Positions 1 to 7,234 of a DNA stretch of 64,000 bases are shown in pieces. Each line of letters begins with the position of its first letter. The stretch's first letter is position 1. Source of the DNA: an uncultured Clostridia bacterium (GTDB taxonomy: Bacteria; Bacillota; Clostridia; Oscillospirales; Acutalibacteraceae). Made by a program: the position numbers and the translations under genes. The notes under the pieces are model-generated. The model saw only the letters and a list, made by a program, of their open reading frames with translations. It made no database searches and was not told where the DNA came from. The stretch is from NCBI GenBank assembly GCA_947628665.1, contig CANRAU010000010.1:1-64000 (forward strand), given 5' to 3'.

Positions 1-336
1 AAACATTGAAAAATTTTTTCAGCGGCAGTCGTACTTACTACCGGATCATGTCGAAAATTGCATAAATGATTTGTTTTGTATAATCGTGCAAATTTATTGC
101 ACACGGTGTTTAATAAGACGCGAAAAAACGCTCGAAAAAAGGCGGCTCGGATCGGCGAAATTCAGGAAAAATGGGCAATCGGGGGTTTGACATTCCAAGG
201 GGAATATCTTATAATATATTGATAAATCATAAAGTTCCAAAAAACGGAAATGCTGTGAAAGAACGCAGGGCTGACCTTTGGGAGGGTCGGCAAAAACGGG
301 GCGTTCCAAACGGATGTAAAAAGAAGGGTATCGTCT
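1..336. other. Non-coding stretch upstream of the D-Asp ligase operon
   Basis: I see no credible gene here. The stretch holds a consensus promoter at 187-215, and further upstream a TATAAT box (79-84) followed by the short palindrome GTGCAA-N5-TTGCAC (87-103). The rest is AT-rich and unremarkable. Reading frames that cross it run antisense into the first gene and lack ribosome sites. Confidence 0.7.
187..215 (+). promoter_or_regulatory. Sigma-A promoter of the D-aspartate ligase operon
   Basis: TTGACA (187-192) and TATAAT (210-215) are both perfect matches separated by 17 bp. The predicted start near 222 gives a leader of about 115 nt before the ATP-grasp gene. Confidence 0.85.
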
Positions 337-1548
337 ATGCATTTTGAAGAACGGGAGTTTCTGCCCGTCATTTTGGGGTCTGATATTACCGCGTATTCGC
401 TGGCGCGCAGCTTCCACGAGGCATACGCCATGAAGTCTTTGGTGTTGAGCGCGTCCAAACGCGGGTACATCGCCCATTCCTCCATTATCGAAAACCGCGT
501 TTGCTTAGGGCTGGAGAAAAAAGAGGTACTCATCGAGCGGCTTTTGGAGATCGGCAGAGAATTTGAAGGCAAAAAAAAGCTCATCGTGCTCGGCTGCGGC
601 GACTGGTATGTGCGCGCGCTCATCGAGAGCAAGGAAACGCTTTCGCCCTATTACATCGTGCCTTATGTGGACGAGGAGCTTTTGAACCGCATCGTTTTAA
701 AAGACAAATTCTATGAAATTTTCGAGGAGCTGGGGCTGGATTATCCCAAAACCTATGTGTACGAATGCGGCAAAGGGAACGATCTGCAGCTGCCTTTCGA
801 TTACCCCGTAATCGCAAAGCCCGCCAACAGCGCGCTGTATCACTATGCGAAATTCGACGGCAAAAGGAAGGTTTTCTCGTTCGAGAACGAGCAGGCGCTT
901 CGCGATATGCTCGAAAAATTGGAAGCGTCGTCTTACGATTATAAATTTTTGATCCAGGATAAGATCCCGGGCGACGATACCTGTATGCGCGTGCTGACCT
1001 GCTACTGCGACCAGAATTCCAAGGTGCGTTTTGCCGCCCTGGGGCGCACGCTTTTGGAGGAACACACCCCCACCGCCATCGGCAACCCTGCCGCGATCAT
1101 CAACGAGGTCAACCCCGACATCGTGGCGGCGGCGACCAAATTTTTGGAGCATATCGGGTATGTCGGGTTCGCCAATTTCGACGTGAAATACGATTGCCGC
1201 GACGGCAAATACAAATTCTTCGAGATCAATGTGCGTCTGGGTCGCAGCAATTTCTATGTGACGGGCAGCGGCTTCAACGCCGTGCAATGGATCGTGAACG
1301 ACTACATTTACCACGATCTGCCCGAATACACCGTGGCGGATCACGTCCATTTGTATACGGTCATACCCAAGGGCGTGATTTTAAAGTACGTTTCCGACCC
1401 CGCGCTCAAAGCGCAGGTGCGCGATCTTTACAAGGCGGGCGAAGTGTCGCAGCCGCTGTTTTACAAGGCGGACAAAAATTTGCTGCATTGGTTTCACGCG
1501 GCAAAGGCGTATTTCAATCAATACAGAAAGTTTCACAAGTATTTTTAA
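337..1548 (+). CDS. D-aspartate ligase-like ATP-grasp enzyme
   Basis: This 403-residue protein has the ATP-grasp layout: an N-terminal Rossmann-like part opening with EFLPVILGSD (7-16), an ATP-binding segment VIAKPAN (158-164), IQDKIPGDD (206-214), and the metal/ATP motif FEINVRLGRSN (295-305). From memory of the family, the opening (GSD..Y..ARSFHEAY) and this late motif closely resemble AslFm of Enterococcus faecium, which adds D-aspartate to the third residue of the peptidoglycan stem in the cytoplasm using ATP. The next genes encode an aspartate racemase and an asparagine synthase, which would supply and amidate D-Asp. That supports a cross-bridge role. Other amino-acid ligases of the same fold remain possible. 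Confidence 0.8.
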   Translation: MHFEEREFLPVILGSDITAYSLARSFHEAYAMKSLVLSASKRGYIAHSSIIENRVCLGLEKKEVLIERLLEIGREFEGKKKLIVLGCGDWYVRALIESKETLSPYYIVPYVDEELLNRIVLKDKFYEIFEELGLDYPKTYVYECGKGNDLQLPFDYPVIAKPANSALYHYAKFDGKRKVFSFENEQALRDMLEKLEASSYDYKFLIQDKIPGDDTCMRVLTCYCDQNSKVRFAALGRTLLEEHTPTAIGNPAAIINEVNPDIVAAATKFLEHIGYVGFANFDVKYDCRDGKYKFFEINVRLGRSNFYVTGSGFNAVQWIVNDYIYHDLPEYTVADHVHLYTVIPKGVILKYVSDPALKAQVRDLYKAGEVSQPLFYKADKNLLHWFHAAKAYFNQYRKFHKYF

Positions 1549-1591
1549 GGCGGCCGCCGACCGTGCGCTGCCTTCACGCTGAGGAGAGCCG

Positions 1592-2302
1592 ATGAAGGAA
1601 AAAATTTTGGGCGTTTTGGGCGGCGTCGGGCCGCTCGCCACGATCTATTTTGCCGATCTGGTCATCAAAATGACCGACGCCAAAAACGATCAGGAGCATA
1701 TCGCCATGGTGATTTTGAACCATGCGACCATCCCCGACCGCACGCAGTATATTTTGGACAACACAAAGCCCAATCCTCTGCCCGTGATGATCGAGGACGC
1801 GCGCAAATTGCAGGCGAACGACTGCGACTATATTGTCATTCCCTGCAACACGGCGCATTATTTCTTTGATGAAATTCAAAAGAGCGTGGACGTGCCGATC
1901 ATCAATATTTTGGAGGAAACGGTATCCTATGCCGAACGGACTGTGCCGAACTTAAAATGCGTCGGCATTTTGGCGACGGAGGGAACGGTCGTATCGGGCG
2001 CGTATCAGTCGGTTCTCGAAAAGCACGGTCTACAGTGCCGCGTACCGAGCGCGGAGGATCAAAAATCCCTGACCAACATCATTTACAATCAGGTCAAAGC
2101 GGGCGAGCGCGTGGACATCTGCGAATTTCTGCGCATCGTCGGGGAACTCAAAAAAGCGGGCAGTGAGGCGGTCATTTTGGGTTGTACGGAGCTTTCGGTC
2201 ATCAAAGAGGACTTCCATCTGTCGCGGGTCGATATCGTCGATTCCATGGAGTGTCTTGCCCGCGCGAGCATCCTGCTCTGCGGCAAAAAAATCAAAGCGT
2301 AA
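1592..2302 (+). CDS. Aspartate/glutamate racemase family protein
   Basis: The 236-residue protein has both cysteine motifs of the PLP-independent Asp/Glu racemase family: PCNTAH with Cys85 and GCTELS with Cys198. These act as the two proton-transfer thiols. The N-terminal GVLGGVGPLAT loop is typical of the aspartate racemase branch (COG1794) rather than MurI. It lies 43 bp after the D-aspartate ligase-like gene and 12 bp before asparagine synthase, so making D-aspartate for cell-wall branching is the natural role. The start follows GAGGAG with good spacing. Substrate preference for Asp is inferred from context. Confidence 0.85.
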   Translation: MKEKILGVLGGVGPLATIYFADLVIKMTDAKNDQEHIAMVILNHATIPDRTQYILDNTKPNPLPVMIEDARKLQANDCDYIVIPCNTAHYFFDEIQKSVDVPIINILEETVSYAERTVPNLKCVGILATEGTVVSGAYQSVLEKHGLQCRVPSAEDQKSLTNIIYNQVKAGERVDICEFLRIVGELKKAGSEAVILGCTELSVIKEDFHLSRVDIVDSMECLARASILLCGKKIKA

Positions 2303-2314
2303 CGAGGTAAAGCT

Positions 2315-4159
2315 ATGTGCGGATTTGTCGGATATGTAAACACGGCGGACGAAACGCAGGATAACGAGCAGATCATTCGGGCGATGGCGGATAGGATCGT
2401 ACACCGCGGCCCCGATCAGGACGACTACTATGTGGACGGCGACGTGTCGCTCGGCTTTCGGCGGTTGAGCATTATCGATCTGGACGGCGGCAGCCAGCCG
2501 ATCCGCAACGAGGACGGCACAAAGGTGCTGGTTTTCAACGGCGAAATTTACAATTTCCAACCCCTGCGCGAGGAACTGCTGGCGCTCGGCCACACGTTCA
2601 AGACCCGCACGGATTCCGAGGTGCTTTTGCATGGCTACGAGCAGTGGGGCAAAGACCTGCTTGGCCGTCTGCGCGGCATGTTCGCGTTCGTGATTTGGGA
2701 TAAGCGTGAAAAAAAGCTGTTCGGCGCGCGCGATATTTTCGGCATCAAGCCCTTTTTCTATTATCTGCACGAGGGCAATTTCCTGTTCGGCTCGGAGATC
2801 AAATCGTTTTTGTCGAATCCCTTATTTAAAAAGGAACTGAACATCGAGCGTCTGCCCGATTATCTTTGCTTTGAATACATCCCCACCACCGAAACGATGT
2901 TCCGCCATGTGTATAAAATGGAGCCGGGCGCGTATTTCACCTGGCAGAACGGGGAATTTTCGACCGAACGCTATTTTACGCCGACATATGCCATCGACGA
3001 CCAACCGACGCTTGCCGACTGGGAAACCCGGATCGATGCAACCTTTCGGGATTCCACCGAAGCGCACGGCATTTCCGACGTCGAGGTCGGCTGCTTTTTG
3101 TCGAGCGGCGTGGATTCAAGCTACGTCGTACACGAAATGGCGAAGCGCAACGACGTAAAGACCTTTTCGGTCGGCTATGCCGAAGAAAAGTATTCTGAGC
3201 TTTCGGCGGCGGTGGAATTCGCCGAAACCGAGGGCGTGCGCAACTACACCAAAAAAATTACGGCGCAGGAGTATTTCGACGCCGTGCCGACCGTGCAGTA
3301 TTATATGGATGAGCCGCTCCCCAACCCCTCCGCCATCGCATTGTATTTCCTGGCGGGGCTGGCGAGCGAGCAGGTGAAGGTGGTGCTTTCGGGCGAGGGC
3401 GCGGACGAATTGTTCGGCGGCTACCACTATTACCGCGAACCGCTCGATTTCGAGAACTATATGAAGCTGCCGCTCTCCTTGCGCAAGGCTTTGTCCGCCT
3501 TGGCCGAAAAGCTTCCGAATTTCCACGGCAAACGCTTTTTGATGCGCGGCAGTCATCCCATTGAGGAACGCTTTATCCGCAACAATTACGTATTTCGCCA
3601 CGGTGAGGTGCGGGATATTCTGGCAAAGGACATCCCCTCCTGCGACCCCGCCGTTTACACCAAGCCCGTTTTTGACGAAGCGCAGGGTTTGGACGATATT
3701 ACCAAAATGCAGTACGCCGATATCCGTACATGGCTCGTGCAGGATATTTTGGTCAAGGCCGACCGCATGAGCATGGCGCATTCTCTGGAACTGCGCGTGC
3801 CGTTTTTGGATCGGGAAATGCTGGCCGTCGCGCTGCAGATCCCGTCCAAATACCGTGTGAACAAAGAGACGACCAAGCTCGCGCTGCGCGGGGCTGCCGC
3901 CAAACAGCTCCCCGAAAAAACGGCCAAAATGCGCAAAACGGGCTTTTTGACGCCGCTCAATGACTGGCTGCGCCGCGACGAATACTACGAACGCGTGAAA
4001 AACACGTTTGCAAGCGACACTGCCGCCGAATTCTTCAACCAAAAGGCGATTTTAAAGCTGCTGGAGGATCATAAGGCGGGAACGGCGCACAATATGAAAA
4101 AAATCTGGTCGGTGTATTGCTTCCTGCTTTGGTATGAGAAGTATTTTATAGAAAACTAA
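2315..4159 (+). CDS. Asparagine synthase (glutamine-hydrolysing), AsnB/AsnH type
   Basis: The 614-residue protein begins MCGFVGYV, so Cys2 is the nucleophile of an N-terminal class II glutamine amidotransferase domain. RRLSIIDL and NGEIYNF belong to that domain. The C-terminal synthetase domain has the ATP-pyrophosphatase loop SSGVDSS at about 263-269. The general reaction is Asp + Gln + ATP to Asn + Glu. Being third in an operon with a D-Asp ligase and racemase, it may instead amidate the side-chain carboxyl of D-Asp in peptidoglycan precursors, as AsnH does in lactobacilli and lactococci. Sequence alone does not separate the two roles. Confidence 0.9.
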   Translation: MCGFVGYVNTADETQDNEQIIRAMADRIVHRGPDQDDYYVDGDVSLGFRRLSIIDLDGGSQPIRNEDGTKVLVFNGEIYNFQPLREELLALGHTFKTRTDSEVLLHGYEQWGKDLLGRLRGMFAFVIWDKREKKLFGARDIFGIKPFFYYLHEGNFLFGSEIKSFLSNPLFKKELNIERLPDYLCFEYIPTTETMFRHVYKMEPGAYFTWQNGEFSTERYFTPTYAIDDQPTLADWETRIDATFRDSTEAHGISDVEVGCFLSSGVDSSYVVHEMAKRNDVKTFSVGYAEEKYSELSAAVEFAETEGVRNYTKKITAQEYFDAVPTVQYYMDEPLPNPSAIALYFLAGLASEQVKVVLSGEGADELFGGYHYYREPLDFENYMKLPLSLRKALSALAEKLPNFHGKRFLMRGSHPIEERFIRNNYVFRHGEVRDILAKDIPSCDPAVYTKPVFDEAQGLDDITKMQYADIRTWLVQDILVKADRMSMAHSLELRVPFLDREMLAVALQIPSKYRVNKETTKLALRGAAAKQLPEKTAKMRKTGFLTPLNDWLRRDEYYERVKNTFASDTAAEFFNQKAILKLLEDHKAGTAHNMKKIWSVYCFLLWYEKYFIEN

Positions 4160-4173
4160 GGGGGGCGCGCCTT

Positions 4174-4905
4174 ATGGAATGCGTGAAGCGATTGGTTTTG
4201 CCGCACGCGGCAAATATCCGTGATATGGGCGGATTCGTGACCAAAAACGGCAAGGCGGTTCGCTGGAATCGGCTGTTTCGCGCAGATGCGCTCAGCGCCC
4301 TGACCGAGTCGGAATGGCAAATTCTTTGGGATAAGGGCGTTCGCACGGTCATTGACCTTCGAAGCGGCGCGGAAGTCAGGATGTTCCCCGACCGCGTGCC
4401 GCAGGGCATGACGTTTGCGCATTGCCCGCTGTTTGAGGACGACGTCGATATGCAGAATCTGGACACGGGCGCAGCTGCGGCCTTTCGCAAAAGCATGGTG
4501 GAAAGCTACATCGGTGTGGCGCGCGATACGCCTTGGCTCTTGGGCGCGGCGCTGCATACGGTATCCGAAGGCTTAAAAAGCGGCGCGGTGATTTTCCACT
4601 GCACGGCGGGCAAGGACAGAACGGGCATACTCGCCGCGACGATTTTGTATCTTTTGGACGCATATGCCTGCGACATTATGGCGGACTACGAGGTCTCCAA
4701 TACATACAACCGCGACGGCCTGCACAAATCCCTCGAATCGCAGGCCAATTACGACGAGCTGCTGCCGCTTTTAAACTCGAATCCCGACAACATCCGCGCA
4801 CTGCTACTCTACTATGAACAACAGGCGGATCTGCGCACGGATCTGTCGCTGAACGGCTTTTCCGAAGCGGACTTAGCCGATTTGCGGGCGGCTGTGCTGG
4901 AATAA
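4174..4905 (+). CDS. Tyrosine-protein phosphatase (Y_phosphatase3 family)
   Basis: The 243-residue protein carries the CX5R phosphatase loop HCTAGKDRTG, with nucleophile Cys143 and Arg149. It also has the family N-terminal pattern in which NIRDMGGF is followed by a strand and the VIDLRS element. This family hydrolyses phosphotyrosine or phosphoinositide-like phosphomonoesters, and no signal peptide is visible. It starts 14 bp after the asparagine synthase stop behind GGGGGGC, so it is probably cotranscribed with the D-Asp operon. The physiological substrate is unknown. Confidence 0.85.
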   Translation: MECVKRLVLPHAANIRDMGGFVTKNGKAVRWNRLFRADALSALTESEWQILWDKGVRTVIDLRSGAEVRMFPDRVPQGMTFAHCPLFEDDVDMQNLDTGAAAAFRKSMVESYIGVARDTPWLLGAALHTVSEGLKSGAVIFHCTAGKDRTGILAATILYLLDAYACDIMADYEVSNTYNRDGLHKSLESQANYDELLPLLNSNPDNIRALLLYYEQQADLRTDLSLNGFSEADLADLRAAVLE

Positions 4906-4927
4906 GGGGACTGTGGGGGGACAAGGT

Positions 4928-5536
4928 ATGAAACTGATCGACATTACCAACGATTTGCTCACGGCGGAGGTGTACGAGGGCGACCCCGTACCCGAGCTGC
5001 ACCCGTTTTGTTCCATGGAAAACGGCGACCTGTATAATTTGAACGTCTTGACGGCGGGACTGCACAACGGCACGCACATCGACGCGCCCCTGCATTTTTT
5101 GGAGGGGGCAGAGGATGTTTCGCAAATTCCGCTCGAAGCGTGCATCGGCCCGTGCCGCGTTTTGGAGGTCTCTCCGGGGATCATCACGGGCGAGCTTGTG
5201 GAAAACGCTTTCCCGCGCGGCTGCGAACGCCTTTTGCTCAAATCCGGCGGCCGCGCGTTCGTCCATGAAACCGCCGCCGAGGCCATGGCGTATTACGGCT
5301 GCAAGCTGGTCGGGACGGACGGGCTGAGCGTTGAACCGCCGCACGCGAACGGGGAAACGCACCGCGCCTTTTTAAATGAAAACGTCGTGCTGCTTGAGGG
5401 GCTGGATTTAACAGAGGCCGCCAACGGCGAATATTTCCTGTTCGCCCCGCCTTTGAAGATCGGCGGCGCGGAAGCGGCGTTTACCCGCGCGCTACTGATT
5501 GGCGATTACATCTTTTGGAGTGGAAAAAACACATGA
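4928..5536 (+). CDS. Cyclase-family metal-dependent hydrolase (kynurenine formamidase-like)
   Basis: The 202-residue protein has the cyclase-family (PF04199) metal motif HNGTHIDAPLHF, with metal ligands expected at His46, His50 and Asp52. Members include kynurenine formamidases and other amide- or ester-cleaving enzymes. No tryptophan-degradation gene is nearby, so the substrate is open. The ATG at 4928 follows a purine-rich GGGGGGACAAGG. A GTG at 4913 would add five residues but overlaps that ribosome site. It overlaps the next gene by ATGA. Confidence 0.8.
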   Translation: MKLIDITNDLLTAEVYEGDPVPELHPFCSMENGDLYNLNVLTAGLHNGTHIDAPLHFLEGAEDVSQIPLEACIGPCRVLEVSPGIITGELVENAFPRGCERLLLKSGGRAFVHETAAEAMAYYGCKLVGTDGLSVEPPHANGETHRAFLNENVVLLEGLDLTEAANGEYFLFAPPLKIGGAEAAFTRALLIGDYIFWSGKNT

Positions 5537-5727
5537 AACAGCCGCAAACACCCCAATCCCGCTGCGATTTCTGTGCATATTACGATTATGACGAGGAAAG
5601 CGAACAGTACGTTTGCGAGATCTCCTTGGATGAAGATGAAATGGCGGGCTTTTTGAGCTTCCATACCGAGAATTGCCCGTATTTTAACCCTTATGACGAA
5701 TACAAACTGGTGCAAAAGCAAAACTGA
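5533..5727 (+). CDS. Small Cys-rich acidic protein (DUF6472-like)
   Basis: The 64-residue protein has CDFC near the N-terminus and two later cysteines (VCEI and NCPYF), with an acidic middle. The spacing suggests a small metal site. It resembles short DUF6472-type proteins of Clostridia, which have no assigned function. The ATG overlaps the upstream stop as ATGA and has GGAGTGG about ten bases ahead, so it is probably translationally coupled. A TTG start six codons earlier is less likely. Confidence 0.7.
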   Translation: MKQPQTPQSRCDFCAYYDYDEESEQYVCEISLDEDEMAGFLSFHTENCPYFNPYDEYKLVQKQN

Positions 5728-5753
5728 CGGCGCAAGGCCGTAAAGGAGTATGT

Positions 5754-6467
5754 ATGGCGACAAACGATTCCGGCGCGAATGCCCGCGTACAGCGGCAGAA
5801 GCAAAAAGAGGAAGAACGCATTCAAAAATTGGAGGCGCTCGTGGCGGCGGGGGTCGAAATCCCCTGCTTTGACGGCATTTTGATCGACGGCGACGTGCGC
5901 ATCGGGCAGGGGACGACCATTTTGCCCGGGACGATTTTGCGCGGCAAGGTGGAGATCGGCGAAAACTGCATGATCGGCCCCAACAGTCTTATTGAGGACA
6001 GCACGGTGGGCGACAACGCCAAGCTCAACAGCACCCAATGCTATCAGTCCGTGGTCAAAAGCGGCGTCAACATCGGGCCGTTCGTGCATATCCGTCCGAA
6101 TTCCGTCGTGGGGGAGAACGTGCATCTCGGCAACTTCGTCGAGGTCAAGAATTCCACCATCGATACGGGAACGAAGGTGTCGCACTTGACGTATGTCGGC
6201 GACTCGGACGTCGGCAAAGGGGTCAATTTCGGCTGCGGCACGGTGACCGTCAACTATACGGGCAAGGCGAAATTCCGCACGACCATCGGCGATCACGCGT
6301 TCATCGGTTGCAATACCAATCTGGTCGCGCCCGTTACCGTGGGTGAGGGCGCTTATACCGCGGCGGGTTCGACCATTACCGAGGACGTTCCCGCAGACGC
6401 GCTCGGCATTGCGCGCGCACGGCAGGTCAATAAGCTTGGCTGGTGTCTGCGCGACGACAGAAAATAA
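5754..6467 (+). CDS. GlmU-type acetyltransferase domain protein, uridylyltransferase half absent
   Basis: The 237-residue protein is a left-handed beta-helix with hexapeptide repeats (IGQGTTILPG, IGENCMIG, VGENVHLG). It contains the GlmU acetyltransferase signatures SHLTYVGD (catalytic-type His at 144) and GCGTVTVNY. Full GlmU is about 450 residues and also makes UDP-GlcNAc. Here only a coiled N-terminal stretch of about 35 residues precedes the helix. The reaction expected from the family is acetyl-CoA-dependent acetylation of glucosamine-1-phosphate. It precedes pth and mfd, where full-length glmU sits in many Firmicutes, so the partner pyrophosphorylase must be elsewhere or the role has changed. 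Confidence 0.85.
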   Translation: MATNDSGANARVQRQKQKEEERIQKLEALVAAGVEIPCFDGILIDGDVRIGQGTTILPGTILRGKVEIGENCMIGPNSLIEDSTVGDNAKLNSTQCYQSVVKSGVNIGPFVHIRPNSVVGENVHLGNFVEVKNSTIDTGTKVSHLTYVGDSDVGKGVNFGCGTVTVNYTGKAKFRTTIGDHAFIGCNTNLVAPVTVGEGAYTAAGSTITEDVPADALGIARARQVNKLGWCLRDDRK

Positions 6468-6480
6468 CGAAAACGGCAAT

Positions 6481-6502
6481 TTCGGGGCGTTCGCGCCCCG
6501 AA
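6481..6502. other. GC-rich hairpin between the GlmU-like gene and pth
   Basis: TTCGGGGCG (6481-6489) pairs perfectly with CGCCCCGAA (6494-6502) across a four-base loop. No U-tract follows on either strand, so it is more likely an mRNA stability or spacer hairpin than a terminator. Confidence 0.5.
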
Positions 6503-6542
6503 TCGACCTGAAAAACAGAAGCTACCGAACAGAGGAAACTGT

Positions 6543-7151
6543 ATGTACAGAAAACTGTATGCCCAAAAGCTGTCGGTCGGCGCACCTGAATTTATCGTGG
6601 CGGGGCTTGGCAATCCGGATCGGAAATACGCCTTTACACGACATAATTCGGGCTTTTTGTGCGTAGACGCGCTCGCCGACCGATACGATTTTACCGTCAA
6701 AAAGCTCAAATTCCGTTCGCTCGTGGGCGATGCGCTCATCGGCGGCCACCGCTGCCTTGTGATGAAGCCGCAGACCTATATGAACAACAGCGGCGAAGCG
6801 GTTCGCGACGCGGCGGAGTTTTATAAAATCCCCCCCGAAAAAATCATCGTCCTGTTTGACGATATTTCGCTCGACGTCGGCAAGGTGCGCGTTCGCCGTA
6901 AGGGGACGGACGGCGGACAAAAGGGCGTGCGTAGCATCATTTACCATTTGAACAGCGACAACTTCCCCCGCGTCAAAATCGGGGTGGGGCATAAACCGCA
7001 TCCCGATTACGATCTCGCCGACTGGGTGCTTTCCGAATTCCGTAAGGAGGAGGAAGCCCCCTTAAAAGAGGCGCTTACGCACGCCTGCGCGGCGGTGGAG
7101 CTGATGCTCGACGGCAAGATCGACGAGGCGATGAACTTATATAACGCATAG
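6543..7151 (+). CDS. pth: Peptidyl-tRNA hydrolase
   Basis: The 202-residue enzyme recycles tRNA by cleaving peptidyl-tRNA in the cytoplasm. Visible family motifs are IVAGLGNPDRKY, TRHNSGF with the catalytic-type His34, MKPQTYMNNSG, LFDDISLDVG, and GGQKGVRSII. The protein carries about 17 residues before the usual VAGLGNP start. This extension is retained because the ATG follows GAGGAAA and no in-frame start lies closer. It sits just upstream of mfd, as spoVC does in Bacillus. Confidence 0.95.
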   Translation: MYRKLYAQKLSVGAPEFIVAGLGNPDRKYAFTRHNSGFLCVDALADRYDFTVKKLKFRSLVGDALIGGHRCLVMKPQTYMNNSGEAVRDAAEFYKIPPEKIIVLFDDISLDVGKVRVRRKGTDGGQKGVRSIIYHLNSDNFPRVKIGVGHKPHPDYDLADWVLSEFRKEEEAPLKEALTHACAAVELMLDGKIDEAMNLYNA

Positions 7152-7234
7152 GCAATATAAGGTATGCACCATGCGCCTCAAACGGGCGCAAGCTAAAAAA
7201 TCTCAGCAATTTTTCACAGGAGACAAATTTTACG

